Shown here: positions 18,201-25,338 of the stretch, piece after piece
How the letters are laid out: each line of letters starts with the position of its first letter
Numbering within the stretch: the stretch's first letter is position 1
Source: Planktothrix rubescens CCAP 1459/22
Lineage (GTDB): Bacteria; Cyanobacteriota; Cyanobacteriia; Cyanobacteriales; Microcoleaceae
DNA length: 64,000 bases
Assembly: GCA_904830895.1 (NCBI GenBank)
Contig: LR882958.1
Location: forward strand, 4,111,501 to 4,175,500
Direction: 5' to 3'
Notes under the pieces: generated by a model
What the model saw: only the letters and a program-made list of their open reading frames with translations
Told to the model about the DNA's origin: nothing
Database searches by the model: none
Position numbers and translations under genes: made by a program

Positions 18201-19657
18201 ACCATAAAAGCAGCACCCGCTTTGAGGATTCCTAGCAAAGCAACTACCAAAAACGGTGACAATGACGCATAAATAACCACTAATTTTCCCTCTAGTTGAT
18301 GTTCCAGAAGGTAATGGGCAATTCGATTACTTAATTCGTTTAATTGTTGATAGGTGAAGGTGATGTCAGCACCAACAAGGGCTAATTTTTCGGGTACTCT
18401 TTCTACTTGTTGCTCAAAAGACTCATGTATCGCACCAAACCAGCGAAAAGGCAGATTTTGTGTAGGATTTGGTAAAAAAACTGGTCTTTGTGTCTCGTTA
18501 TCTTCGTCTTTCGCTGTCGAAACAACGGTTTTTTGATGAGAGAAGTAGTGGGTTTGCTCAAAATTGACTTGGGAAATTTGATGTTGAGCTAGGGTTTCGT
18601 AATTAATCTCAACTCCTATACCCGCACCTGTTGGCACAGCTACGGTTGAATCTTGTTTGTTTCGCACAAAAGATTCATCTTGAAGCCATGAATTGCCGAG
18701 ACTATAAACGTCAATATCGTTTGCTAGGGTAAAATTGGCTTTAGTCGCCAAATGTAGGTTGACAATCCGCCCAATTGGTGTTTCAAACATACCTCCACAC
18801 CACATTTGCCAACCCGATGTCTCCATCAGATCGTGAATTTCCAGAGCATGGCGCAACCCTCCGACTCTGCCAACTTTCATATTAACAATGCGCCCGGCTT
18901 GTAAAGCGATCGCTCGCCTTGCTTGTTCAACAGAATAAAGGCTTTCATCTAAACAAATCGGCGTATTAATGATCTCCTGTAACGAAGCATGATCAATAAT
19001 ATCGTCGTGTGCTAAGGGCTGTTCTATCATCAGCAAATTAAATAAATCTAACTCCTGAAATAATGGAGTATCTGCCAGGGTATAAGCACTATTAGCATCA
19101 ACCATTAATTGAATATTTGGATAATACTCTCGAATCGCTCCCACAGGTTCAATATCCCATCCCGGCTTGATTTTAATTTTGATTCGCTTATAGCCATTCT
19201 GCAATCTTGTAGCTACTTGATCCAATAAAGTTGGTATATCCTTTTGAATCCCCATACTAGATCCGATCTCAACTTTAGTTTTTACACCACCAATCATCTG
19301 AGAAAGAGAGACATTCTGTGATTTAGCCAATAAATCCCACAACGCATTTTCAAGGGCTGCTTTTGCCATGAAATGCCCTCGAATTGAGCTAAAATCTGGC
19401 AAATCATCAACAGTCTCAAGATCAGATTGCATCACAATGGGAATCAAAAAATCCTCCAAGATATGCCTTGCGGTTTTCACCGTTTCATAAGAATATGAAG
19501 GATGTTCAGAGGCGACACATTCCCCCCAACCTACTAAACCTTGACTATGAACAGAGATTAAAATACAATTTTTGTGGGTATTTACGCCATAACTGGTTTT
19601 AAAAAAAGTTGGCAACTTTTGTTTGATTTGATAGAGTCTGATCTTTTCAATTTTCAT
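15293..19657 (-). CDS. hybrid NRPS: racemase-like (enolase superfamily)-A-PCP-C
   Basis: A 1454-residue multidomain protein. Residues 1-355 match the N-acylamino-acid racemase/o-succinylbenzoate synthase branch of the enolase superfamily: KIKIKPGWD (catalytic K162-x-K164), VDAN (D187), IEQP (E212), LDES (D237) and MKVGRVGG (K261). Residues about 405-930 are an adenylation domain (YIVFTSGSTGIPNGV, NFYGTTETPQAM, YKTGDIGRY, NGKIDR). The conserved Asp of the binding pocket appears present. A carrier domain follows (NFFELGGDSL). Residues about 1025-1454 are a condensation domain with HHIMVDG. No thioesterase or neighbouring NRPS gene is seen. The ATG at 19655-19657 (MKIEKIRLYQ) is preferred over a TTG at 19723. 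It probably makes a small acylated or racemised amino-acid product; the product is unknown. Confidence 0.88.
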   Translation of the reverse strand: MKIEKIRLYQIKQKLPTFFKTSYGVNTHKNCILISVHSQGLVGWGECVASEHPSYSYETVKTARHILEDFLIPIVMQSDLETVDDLPDFSSIRGHFMAKAALENALWDLLAKSQNVSLSQMIGGVKTKVEIGSSMGIQKDIPTLLDQVATRLQNGYKRIKIKIKPGWDIEPVGAIREYYPNIQLMVDANSAYTLADTPLFQELDLFNLLMIEQPLAHDDIIDHASLQEIINTPICLDESLYSVEQARRAIALQAGRIVNMKVGRVGGLRHALEIHDLMETSGWQMWCGGMFETPIGRIVNLHLATKANFTLANDIDVYSLGNSWLQDESFVRNKQDSTVAVPTGAGIGVEINYETLAQHQISQVNFEQTHYFSHQKTVVSTAKDEDNETQRPVFLPNPTQNLPFRWFGAIHESFEQQVERVPEKLALVGADITFTYQQLNELSNRIAHYLLEHQLEGKLVVIYASLSPFLVVALLGILKAGAAFMVLNKLYPVTQLLRYCQLSDPKALICLEVAGELPEALQEIAPKVQLDLPQQLYQAEEILGQYSITNPNRIITPEQLAYIVFTSGSTGIPNGVVGTHSPVTHFIEWQIRTFGLTKEDRFSNLASIAHDILLRDIFTPLSLGATLYVPNPLDESSISLNLGEWMRVNKISVAHLTPPTGQLLTITNKPLPDLRYLFFGGDKLPNSLVSQLQKLTVNLSCVNFYGTTETPQAMSYYILSPQKMTSAIAPIGQGIDDVQILLLDDNNQLVKIGEKGEITVRTPYLSQGYLDNSVLTQQRFITNPYTENPGDRIYKTGDIGRYLPNGDVEILGRRDNQVNVRGFRIELDELEGILLKYPFVKEAAVKLIEEGEKQYLVAYIVGQEGLDLSLLQVYVNERLVNRVKLNIFVQLEAFPLTVNGKIDRHSLPRPNFSKREYVPPQTETESLLVSLWEDVLREKVGITDNFFELGGDSLMATYIVLNLAKLSDIHLLPTILFEYPTIEVLGTYIDGLQSNIITYTNNYVTTSVTYAPATYAQERVMKWLESSAATLPYHLPSVYRLQGTLNIEALQQSFAYLVQRHAALRTRLLWKDDRLFQSIEPQISIDFQIKQLSDQQTIGDYIIIFLYQTFDLTQEPPVRVALLQIATNEYLVLIVFHHIMVDGRAKRLLFNELNIVYRDLVLGKEPSLPPLSSQYVDYAYWQRHLPTTLLEQHRAYWLPRLETVTDTPILPQDYPTPTVRSFKTEQIRQILPLPLSDGLKQLTQKEHTTLFMGYLSCFYLLLYRYSGNRQLAVVTPNTMRPATNFNGVVGDFTNYLLLQIELGKQPTTFRELLQKVRRITSDAYKYQYVPFEQLAREAYPHRDFLPHPLCRIQINMITWEQPFELYELKSERYAHEESGYASSMVVNFFDLSFVIRTKLLPVADESEPKTHYMIQLKYQSQLFKKERINQFLADYQALIQQVVAHPDMAIVFPE

Positions 19658-19714
19658 GACTGTAGTTTGGACTAAATGACAACTCAATTTTAGACTAACT
19701 TGCAATCTTAATCT

Positions 19715-19837
19715 AAATCTCAAGAATTGCGTCCTCGTCCTGATGTTCCTGATGGAGTGTGGGAACGTTTGTGGGGAAGTTTAAAAACGGATAACGTTGA
19801 ATTAACCGATGAAGATGTAGAAAGGTTAAAATATTAG
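19715..19837 (+). pseudogene. 3' fragment of a small unidentified gene
   Basis: An open frame without a start codon (the preceding codon is a TAA) reads KSQELRPRPDVPDGVWERLW, continues 20 more codons, and ends ERLKY at a TAG (19835-19837). It looks like the C-terminal end of a small protein whose front was lost when the NRPS gene arrived. Its last codons overlap the duplicated ackA tail. Family not identified. Confidence 0.45.
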
Positions 19838-19911
19838 TAGTTCATACGAAAGAATATTGGGCGATCGCCACTGAATGTTGGCATATTTTTAATTCCTATA
19901 CACAACAATAA
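19821..19911 (+). pseudogene. duplicated 3' end of ackA
   Basis: These 91 bp match 15173-15263, the last codons of ackA including its TAA, with four mismatches by eye. Neither the rest of ackA nor an open frame is present. The copy places the hybrid NRPS gene between two ackA tails, consistent with its insertion by recombination or strand repair. Confidence 0.9.
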
Positions 19912-20096
19912 ATTATCGGAACGGTTTCTGAATAAAATTTGATTCTCAACTAATCGACAAAAGCTTTATATTTGAGTAGTGCTTACCCACACAGAGATCG
20001 AGCATTATGAAAATGAGCATATTCCTGAACTTCAAGACTGAAGTTAATGGCGGAGGTTTATTCTCAGGAGTCTTTCAGTAATTTTGATTAATATTT

Positions 20097-20477
20097 ATGA
20101 GTAAAAAATTTCGTCCACCCGGCTATCATCCGATCCGAAAGTTTAAAGTTATCTTATCAGGACTCTATTTTGCAGTCGTGTCTGATTTTAGCGTTGCCTA
20201 TAAGATGATTTTATCTATCTTTGTATTAGGTCTTTGCTTTGTTTTTCGTGAATGGATAGATTTTACTCTGATTCTGTTAGGAACAGGACTGATGCTCACT
20301 GCTGAATTGTTTAATAGCTGCATCGAAGCCCTATGCGATTTTATGCAAGAACAGCTAGATGAACGCATTCGGATAATTAAAGATATTGCCGCCGCCGCCG
20401 CCGGAATTAGTATTTTGGTTTGGGCTACTATTTTAATTATCGAACTGAGTCATATCTGGAACTCATTGAAACGTTAA
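20097..20477 (+). CDS. dgkA: diacylglycerol/undecaprenol kinase family protein
   Basis: A 126-residue integral membrane kinase of the DagK family, which phosphorylates diacylglycerol or undecaprenol in the inner membrane. Three hydrophobic helices are visible (about residues 38-55, 58-75 and 100-120). The family signature is AELFNSCIEALCDF followed by RIIKDIAAAAAG, with conserved E/N/E and K-D positions. The N-terminus (MSKKFRPPGYHPIRKFKV) is positively charged and cytosolic, typical of the cyanobacterial form. It stands alone, with the hairpin at 20508-20544 downstream. Confidence 0.9.
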   Translation: MSKKFRPPGYHPIRKFKVILSGLYFAVVSDFSVAYKMILSIFVLGLCFVFREWIDFTLILLGTGLMLTAELFNSCIEALCDFMQEQLDERIRIIKDIAAAAAGISILVWATILIIELSHIWNSLKR

Positions 20478-20507
20478 TTTGAACCCGGTTTCTACTTAAT
20501 TCTTACA

Positions 20508-20544
20508 AAAAATACCCCTTCAATTTTCCACTAATTGAGGGGGT
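20508..20544 (-). terminator. intrinsic terminator hairpin
   Basis: A 12-bp stem (ACCCCTTCAATT with AATTGAGGGGGT, one G-T pair) and a 7-base loop between the convergent dgkA and small photosystem-type genes. On the minus strand the stem is followed by ATTTTTTG, so it mainly ends the minus-strand transcript. It may also serve dgkA. Confidence 0.75.
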
Positions 20545-20590
20545 AAAAACGTTACTTATTTTTTGTCTTTTTAGCTTGAGGTTTAGAAAA

Positions 20591-20821
20591 TTAATTACTT
20601 AAATGATTGCTGGCGTAAGCATCCAAACTATAGGCGGGGACGCGAACAGCGTAGTCAGTTTCTTGGCCAGTGACGGACTGGGCAATTTGCTCGAAGGAGG
20701 CAGAATTCCAGTTCCGTTGGTGAATGGGTTTGGTTTGTTCACCCAGGAAGTAAGCCTGAGTCCCAATCAGAGCAGCAGCAACCCAACCGACGATAAATAA
20801 AGAGATTAAAACGGTAAACAT
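20591..20821 (-). CDS. small photosystem-associated membrane protein (Psb35-related candidate)
   Basis: A 76-residue protein with one N-terminal membrane helix (VLISLFIVGWVAAALIGTQA), then a conserved-looking LGEQTKPIHQRNW and a polar C-terminal tail. It resembles cyanobacterial proteins annotated as Psb35-related, linked to CP47 assembly and high-light proteins; I am only moderately sure of that name. A good AGGAG ribosome-binding site precedes the ATG. An HLR1 motif lies just upstream, pointing to RpaB control and therefore light-dependent expression. Confidence 0.7.
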   Translation of the reverse strand: MFTVLISLFIVGWVAAALIGTQAYFLGEQTKPIHQRNWNSASFEQIAQSVTGQETDYAVRVPAYSLDAYASNHLSN

Positions 20822-21202
20822 ATTATTTTTCTCCTAAGCTGACTTAGTTTGTTCTTTATGTAAACGATTGTAACAGATAGTTAAAAAATATTGCAATAGC
20901 TTGACAAATTTTTTTTGGCGTGTTTACCGTACCTGTTCTTGAGGGGCAGGGGAGCAGGGGGAGCAGGGGGAGTGGGGCGTCCTTCCTCGCGAAGAAGCAA
21001 CAACCAAGAAGTAACGGTTGACAGTCAATGGTTAAGTACAGCCGAAATCAAGAAAAATTAACAAAAAAGTGATAAGCATTTCTGCTAAATTTGACATATA
21101 CCAGTTATGTCTTGTAAACCCAGAGTTAATTAGAAATTCCTGAGTTTGATCAAATAAAGGATATTGTTGACGGGTTCCCTTTAGAATAATAAATAGGTAG
21201 TT
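20822..21202. other. divergent promoter region with G-rich stretch
   Basis: 381 bp between the small photosystem-type gene and the LuxR-type regulator. Apart from HLR1 it contains a purine-rich tandem (GGGGAGCAGG repeated, about 20942-20977) of the kind scattered in these genomes. The rest is AT-rich promoter sequence of the regulator. No ORF seen. Confidence 0.6.
20857..20874 (-). promoter_or_regulatory. HLR1 element (RpaB-binding site)
   Basis: The minus strand reads GTTACAATCGTTTACATA, matching every position of the HLR1 consensus (G/T)TTACA(T/A)(T/A)NN(G/T)TTACA(T/A)(T/A). It lies 36 bp from the start of the small photosystem-type gene. It overlaps a candidate -10 box (TACAAT) preceded, 18 bp away, by TTGCAA. 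Confidence 0.75.
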
Positions 21203-21526
21203 ATGCAGAAATTGGAAGCTAATATGACGGAAAGCAATTCTCGCAGACCTGTTTCTCTCTCAGATAGAGAAGTGCAAGTTGTAGAGTTAGTGGCTAGTGG
21301 ATTAACCAATCAAGAAATTTCAGAAAAACTGGAAATTAGTAAGCGTACCGTTGACAATCATATTAGTAACATTCTGACAAAAACTGCCACCGATAACCGA
21401 GTTTCATTAGTGCGTTGGGCGTTGCAATGGGGCAAGGTTTGTCTGGATGATATTAATTGCTGTTCTCTACCAGTTGTGACCACTGAGGATGAAACAGAAG
21501 TGATCATTTCTTCTTCAGTAGAATAG
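21203..21526 (+). CDS. LuxR-type HTH regulator, PedR-like
   Basis: A 107-residue protein made almost only of a LuxR/GerE DNA-binding domain: LSDREVQVVELVASGLTNQE, then ISEKLEISKRTVDNHISNIL, with the recognition helix in the second part. There is no receiver domain. The cysteine-bearing tail (WGKVCLDDINCCSLP) resembles PedR, a small cyanobacterial regulator that responds to photosynthetic electron transport, possibly through thioredoxin and cysteine redox state. An in-frame ATG 15 bp further in (at 21224) is an alternative start. Assignment to PedR is by resemblance. Confidence 0.8.
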   Translation: MQKLEANMTESNSRRPVSLSDREVQVVELVASGLTNQEISEKLEISKRTVDNHISNILTKTATDNRVSLVRWALQWGKVCLDDINCCSLPVVTTEDETEVIISSSVE

Positions 21527-21550
21527 CAGAAAAAAATAGGTTAATTTTGA

Positions 21551-21862
21551 ATGCAAACAGTTAAACAAAAACAAAAACTTCGCTATCAATTTCGCTGTCC
21601 GAAACTTCCCTTAACCGTTTATCGGGAAGTTGCTGCCCATTTACGACAGGTGGAAGGAGTGGACACGGGGTTAATTCCAACTCAGATTAGTCCCGATCAA
21701 ATCCCGCCAGAATTTGATTATACCCAAAGTCAAGTGGGTAGTTTATGGATTGAATATGATCACAGCCAAAATCCAGAAATTCGTGAACAGATTGATCAAA
21801 TTTTGGCGTATTATAACGATCGTTATGGCGTCTGGGAAACAATCGATCCGCCACAGGACTAA
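21551..21862 (+). CDS. conserved cyanobacterial hypothetical protein
   Basis: A 103-residue soluble protein with no membrane segment and no motif I can name. N-terminal KQKLRYQFRCPKLPLTVYRE, middle PPEFDYTQSQVGSLWIEY, and C-terminal helix IREQIDQILAYYNDRYGVWE. It lies 24 bp after the PedR-like gene and 18 bp before hisS, so it is probably co-transcribed with hisS. No function is proposed. Confidence 0.8.
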   Translation: MQTVKQKQKLRYQFRCPKLPLTVYREVAAHLRQVEGVDTGLIPTQISPDQIPPEFDYTQSQVGSLWIEYDHSQNPEIREQIDQILAYYNDRYGVWETIDPPQD

Positions 21863-21880
21863 CGATTAATTGAGAAACCA

Positions 21881-23164
21881 ATGGAACTAATTAAAGCATT
21901 ACGAGGAACACGGGATATTCTGCCTGATGAAATAGGATATTGGCAATGGGTTGAATCTATTGCTAGGGATGTTTTATTTAAGGCAAATTATCAAGAAATT
22001 CGCACCCCAATTTTTGAACAAACGGCTTTATTTGAACGGGGTATCGGGGAAGCGACGGATGTTGTCGGGAAAGAAATGTATACCTTTGTTGACCGAGGTG
22101 AACGCTCTGTTACCCTGCGTCCAGAGGGAACAGCCGGAGTCGTTCGCAGCTTGATTGAAAACAAACTCCACGCCACATCTGGGGCGCAACGGTTATGGTA
22201 TACTGGGCCGATGTTTCGTTATGAAAGACCCCAAGCCGGACGTCAACGACAGTTTCATCAAATTGGGGTTGAGGTGTTAGGAAGTCGGGATGCTAGGGCT
22301 GATGTGGAAGTGATTGCGATCGCCACAAATTTATTAAAAACCTTGGGATTAAAGAATTTAAACCTTAACTTAAATTCCGTCGGAAATTCAAGCGATCGCC
22401 AAGCCTATCGTCAAGCTTTAGTTGATTATTTAAGCCAATATAAAGAGGAATTAGATCCAGATTCTCAAGATCGTTTATCTCGAAATCCCTTAAGAATTTT
22501 AGATAGTAAAGATCAACGAACGCAGGAAATTGTTCAGAATGCTCCAAGTATTTTAGAGTATTTAGGAGAAGATTCTCGCGCTCATTTTGAACAAGTTAAA
22601 CAGCTATTAACGGCGTTAGAAATTCCCTACAGTTTGAACCCTCAATTAGTGCGAGGTTTAGATTATTATACCCATACGGCGTTTGAGATTATTTCTGATG
22701 ATTTAGGCGCTCAAGCTACGGTTTGTGGGGGCGGTCGTTATGATGGTTTAGTCCAAGAATTAGGGGGGCCAGAAACTCCGGCCGTCGGTTGGGCGATCGG
22801 GTTAGAAAGGTTAGTGATTCTGTTACAACAATTGAACTCTCTTTCTGGTTCTACCTTAGATTTTTATATCGTTTCTAAGGGCAATTTAGCCGAATCTCAG
22901 GCTTTAATTCTAGCTCAAAAATTGCGTACCAATGGCTTTGCGGTAGAACTAGATTTAAGTGGAAGTGCCTTCGGTAAACAGTTTAAACGGGCTGACCGCA
23001 GTGGTGCTGTCGCTTGTTTAGTATTAGGAGATGCGGAAGCCGAACAGCAAACTCTGAAGTTAAAATGGTTAAAAACCGGAGAAGAAACAACCCTTAACCA
23101 ATCGGATTTATTTGATGAAATCGATCAATTTCGCCAACAAATCCAATCTTTAAAAAAAACCTAA
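21881..23164 (+). CDS. hisS: histidyl-tRNA synthetase
   Basis: A 427-residue class II aminoacyl-tRNA synthetase that charges tRNA-His. N-terminal [12 protein letters not shown]; motif 2 [21 protein letters not shown]; the histidine-specific [29 protein letters not shown]; and motif 3 [14 protein letters not shown]. These are followed by a C-terminal anticodon-binding domain ([20 protein letters not shown]). Complete and of usual length. It follows the small hypothetical gene closely. Confidence 0.98.
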   Translation: MELIKALRGTRDILPDEIGYWQWVESIARDVLFKANYQEIRTPIFEQTALFERGIGEATDVVGKEMYTFVDRGERSVTLRPEGTAGVVRSLIENKLHATSGAQRLWYTGPMFRYERPQAGRQRQFHQIGVEVLGSRDARADVEVIAIATNLLKTLGLKNLNLNLNSVGNSSDRQAYRQALVDYLSQYKEELDPDSQDRLSRNPLRILDSKDQRTQEIVQNAPSILEYLGEDSRAHFEQVKQLLTALEIPYSLNPQLVRGLDYYTHTAFEIISDDLGAQATVCGGGRYDGLVQELGGPETPAVGWAIGLERLVILLQQLNSLSGSTLDFYIVSKGNLAESQALILAQKLRTNGFAVELDLSGSAFGKQFKRADRSGAVACLVLGDAEAEQQTLKLKWLKTGEETTLNQSDLFDEIDQFRQQIQSLKKT

Positions 23165-23166
23165 TC

Positions 23167-23212
23167 CCTCGTTCCAATGCTCTGCATTGGAATGCTATAT
23201 TGAGGCTCTGCC
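23167..23212. repeat. double-hairpin intergenic repeat
   Basis: Two adjoining inverted repeats: GTTCCAATGCTCTGCATTGG and GAGGCTCTGCCTC, directly after hisS. This kind of CTCTGC-centred hairpin is a common interspersed repeat in filamentous cyanobacteria and could end hisS transcription. Confidence 0.7.
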
Positions 23213-23290
23213 TCATCATAAATCAAAAATTATCGAATGGTGCGTGTTGCATAAAGCCTACGCACCCGATAGTGGGGTAAAAAATACCTC

Positions 23291-23386
23291 TTAACCTCCG
23301 GCGGCAAAGCTTCCCATAATAATAATAGATAGGGCTAAACCTGGGAACAATAAAATCAATAACAGAAACAGATCGTGAGCATTCAT
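23291..23386 (-). CDS. 31-residue single-helix membrane peptide
   Basis: A short frame with ATG at 23384-23386 that begins MNAHDLFLLLILLFPGLALS and ends GSFAAGG before TAA. Its single hydrophobic helix, size and position near photosynthesis-type genes suggest a low-molecular-weight membrane subunit such as those of photosystems, cytochrome b6f or NDH-1. I cannot match it to PsaI, PsaM, PetG/L/M/N, PsbX or Psb30 from memory. No strong ribosome-binding site is seen. It may be real, but the evidence is size and hydrophobic pattern only. Confidence 0.5.
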   Translation of the reverse strand: MNAHDLFLLLILLFPGLALSIIIMGSFAAGG

Positions 23387-23507
23387 AGCAAAAAGTCAGC
23401 TAGATTAACTTGCCCGTAGCATAACATGAATTTCCCGAAAGTGGCTGAAATTTTAAAAATATTTTAGAATAGGAATATTTTAACCCTTGATCTGAGAAAT
23501 TCTGACC

Positions 23508-23972
23508 ATGACTATTGCAACTGATCAAATTTTTAACGTCGCCAATATTTTTGTCCTTCCCTTTTGGGCATTAATAATTATTTTGCCTAACTGGGGAGTT
23601 ACCCGAAAAGTCATGGAGTCCTATTTTCCCTTTGTGTTGTTAGCCTGCGTTTATTTATACCTGTTTGTTAGTAGTATTACTCCCGAAAATGCCGCCGCTT
23701 TATCTAATCCCAAATTATCAGATATTGCCCATTTCTTTGCCGATGAAAACGCCGCAGCAACGGGATGGATTCACTTTTTGGTTATGGATTTATTTGTCGG
23801 ACGTTGGATTTATTGGGATGGACAAAAAACCGGAATTTGGACTACCCATTCCCTAGCCTTTTGTTTATTTGCCGGGCCGTTAGGATTATTGTCCCATATC
23901 CTAACCACTTGGATTAGTAAATTATTTTTCTCTCAGTCTTCCTCTGAAATTAACCCCGTATCCAATTCTTAA
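23508..23972 (+). CDS. ABA4-like family membrane protein (DUF4281)
   Basis: A 154-residue integral membrane protein with four predicted helices. The conserved centre ATGWIHFLVMDLFVGRWIYW and the C-terminal GPLGLLSHILTTWI match the ABA4-like family. In plants ABA4 is needed for neoxanthin formation; in cyanobacteria the role is not settled, and a carotenoid-related one is plausible. ATG at 23508 preceded by a weak GAGA element. Followed by a heptamer repeat array. Confidence 0.85.
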   Translation: MTIATDQIFNVANIFVLPFWALIIILPNWGVTRKVMESYFPFVLLACVYLYLFVSSITPENAAALSNPKLSDIAHFFADENAAATGWIHFLVMDLFVGRWIYWDGQKTGIWTTHSLAFCLFAGPLGLLSHILTTWISKLFFSQSSSEINPVSNS

Positions 23973-23998
23973 TATTATAATAAAAGTATTAGAAGGGA

Positions 23999-24121
23999 AC
24001 GGGGAATAGGTAATAGGTAATGGGGAATAGGTAATGGGGAACAGATTTTTTCAAATTTAACCCTGACTGTAGGGGTAATTCATGAATTACCCCCTACCAC
24101 GACCGATTTAGGATTGCTATA
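23999..24121. repeat. GGTAATA/GGGGAATA repeat array with palindrome
   Basis: Tandem variants of GGTAATAG and GGTAATGGGGAATAG (about 23999-24045), then a palindrome GTAGGGGTAATTCATG paired with AATTACCCCCTAC. The stretch ends in ATTTAGGATTGCTATAG, a 17-mer found again at 48134-48150. It lies between convergent genes. Confidence 0.7.
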
Positions 24122-24136
24122 GTTTAAATATTACCT

Positions 24137-25117
24137 TTAACCACTGGCATGAATCCCCCTTTCTTTTAACTTTTGCATAAAAAATTCTTCTAGGGTTAAT
24201 CGAGATAAATTCAAACTCAATAGTTGAGCATTCATTTCTTTTAATACCACAAAAAAGGCTTCAGGATCACCCTTTAAATGTCCCTTCCAATAATCTTGAT
24301 CCCTTTCTAAATCAGATATGCAATTTTGCAGAATATTAATATCTCCGCCTTTTCCTTTAACAATATAAGTTTGAGTTGTTCCCAATAAATCATCCAAAGA
24401 ACCCATGCTAATTAATTCACCTTCTGCTAAAATAGCAATGCGATCGCAAATTTTTTCCACATCCGATAAAACATGACTATTAAAAAAAACCGTTTTATTT
24501 TGTGCTTTTAAAGATAAGATAATTTCCCGAATTTGATACCGTCCCATCGGGTCAAGTCCTGACATCGGTTCATCTAAAAATACCACTTCTGGATTATTAA
24601 TTAAAGCTTGCGCCATTCCTACCCGTTGTAACATTCCCTTAGAATATTGGCGCATTTGTTTTTTAATGGCGGCGGTTTTTGCTAATCCGACTAAATCTAA
24701 TAATTGGGGAATGCGTTGACGTTGAATAGATTTCGGAATTTGAAATAGTCCGGCGGCAAATTCTAAAAATTCCCATCCGGTGAGATGATCATAAAAATAG
24801 GGATTTTCTGGTAAATAGCCTACTCGCTGTTTAATGTGGCGATCGCCAATTGGTTTACCTAATAAGATAGCCGATCCTGATGTTGGGCGAACAATGCCTA
24901 ATAAGGTTTTTAATAATGTGGTTTTCCCTGCCCCATTTTGTCCTAACAAACCAAAGGTTTCTCCCGCATAAATGCTTAAAGTACAGCTTTTTAAGGATTC
25001 AATCTTTTGATTCATCCAAAAACCCGTGCGATAAAATTTTCCCAAATTCTGGGTTGCCACCACCGGGTTTAACGAAGACATTGAAGCTGAATCTTTGACC
25101 TCGATAGCCCAATTCAT
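24137..25117 (-). CDS. ABC transporter ATP-binding protein
   Basis: A 326-residue ABC ATPase of the CcmA/NatA (COG1131) type: Walker A GLLGQNGAGKTTLL, Q-loop VGYLPENPYFYDHLT, signature QYSKGMLQRVGMAQALI, Walker B PEVVFLDEPMSGLDP, H-loop VFFNSHVL. A C-terminal extension of about 90 residues follows, as in exporter ATPases of ABC-2 systems. No permease gene is adjacent, so the substrate is unknown; the partner may be elsewhere. A second in-frame ATG (25081, MSSLNPVVATQNLGKFY) could be the true start. Confidence 0.93.
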   Translation of the reverse strand: MNWAIEVKDSASMSSLNPVVATQNLGKFYRTGFWMNQKIESLKSCTLSIYAGETFGLLGQNGAGKTTLLKTLLGIVRPTSGSAILLGKPIGDRHIKQRVGYLPENPYFYDHLTGWEFLEFAAGLFQIPKSIQRQRIPQLLDLVGLAKTAAIKKQMRQYSKGMLQRVGMAQALINNPEVVFLDEPMSGLDPMGRYQIREIILSLKAQNKTVFFNSHVLSDVEKICDRIAILAEGELISMGSLDDLLGTTQTYIVKGKGGDINILQNCISDLERDQDYWKGHLKGDPEAFFVVLKEMNAQLLSLNLSRLTLEEFFMQKLKERGIHASG

Positions 25118-25182
25118 AAGCGTTACGGATTAGATACAATATTTAAGCGGTTATATTCTATTTTAATACAACAGAAGAAATT

Positions 25183-25231
25183 CGTAGTAAGCCCTTTAGG
25201 GCTATTCTGAGGGCTAAAGCCCTCACTACGA
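25183..25231. repeat. AGCCCT/AGGGCT hairpin repeat
   Basis: TAGTAAGCCCTTTAGGGC, a short spacer, then GAGGGCTAAAGCCCTCACTA: two stacked inverted repeats in the intergenic region. They are related to the three tandem units at 47013-47101. Confidence 0.7.
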
Positions 25232-25338
25232 GAGAAAATCTTTTTGCCCATTGCCCATTCCCTGCTTTTTTGTGGTTTAATTAAGATCAAATTTCCTCAA
25301 AACCAGAGTATCTTGACGGAGGCAAAGTTTACCGTTCC

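Noticed and set aside
15293-19657. menC (o-succinylbenzoate synthase) for quinone synthesis
   Set aside because: The N-terminal domain is of that family, but it is fused to NRPS domains and lies away from other men genes; a housekeeping role is not supported.
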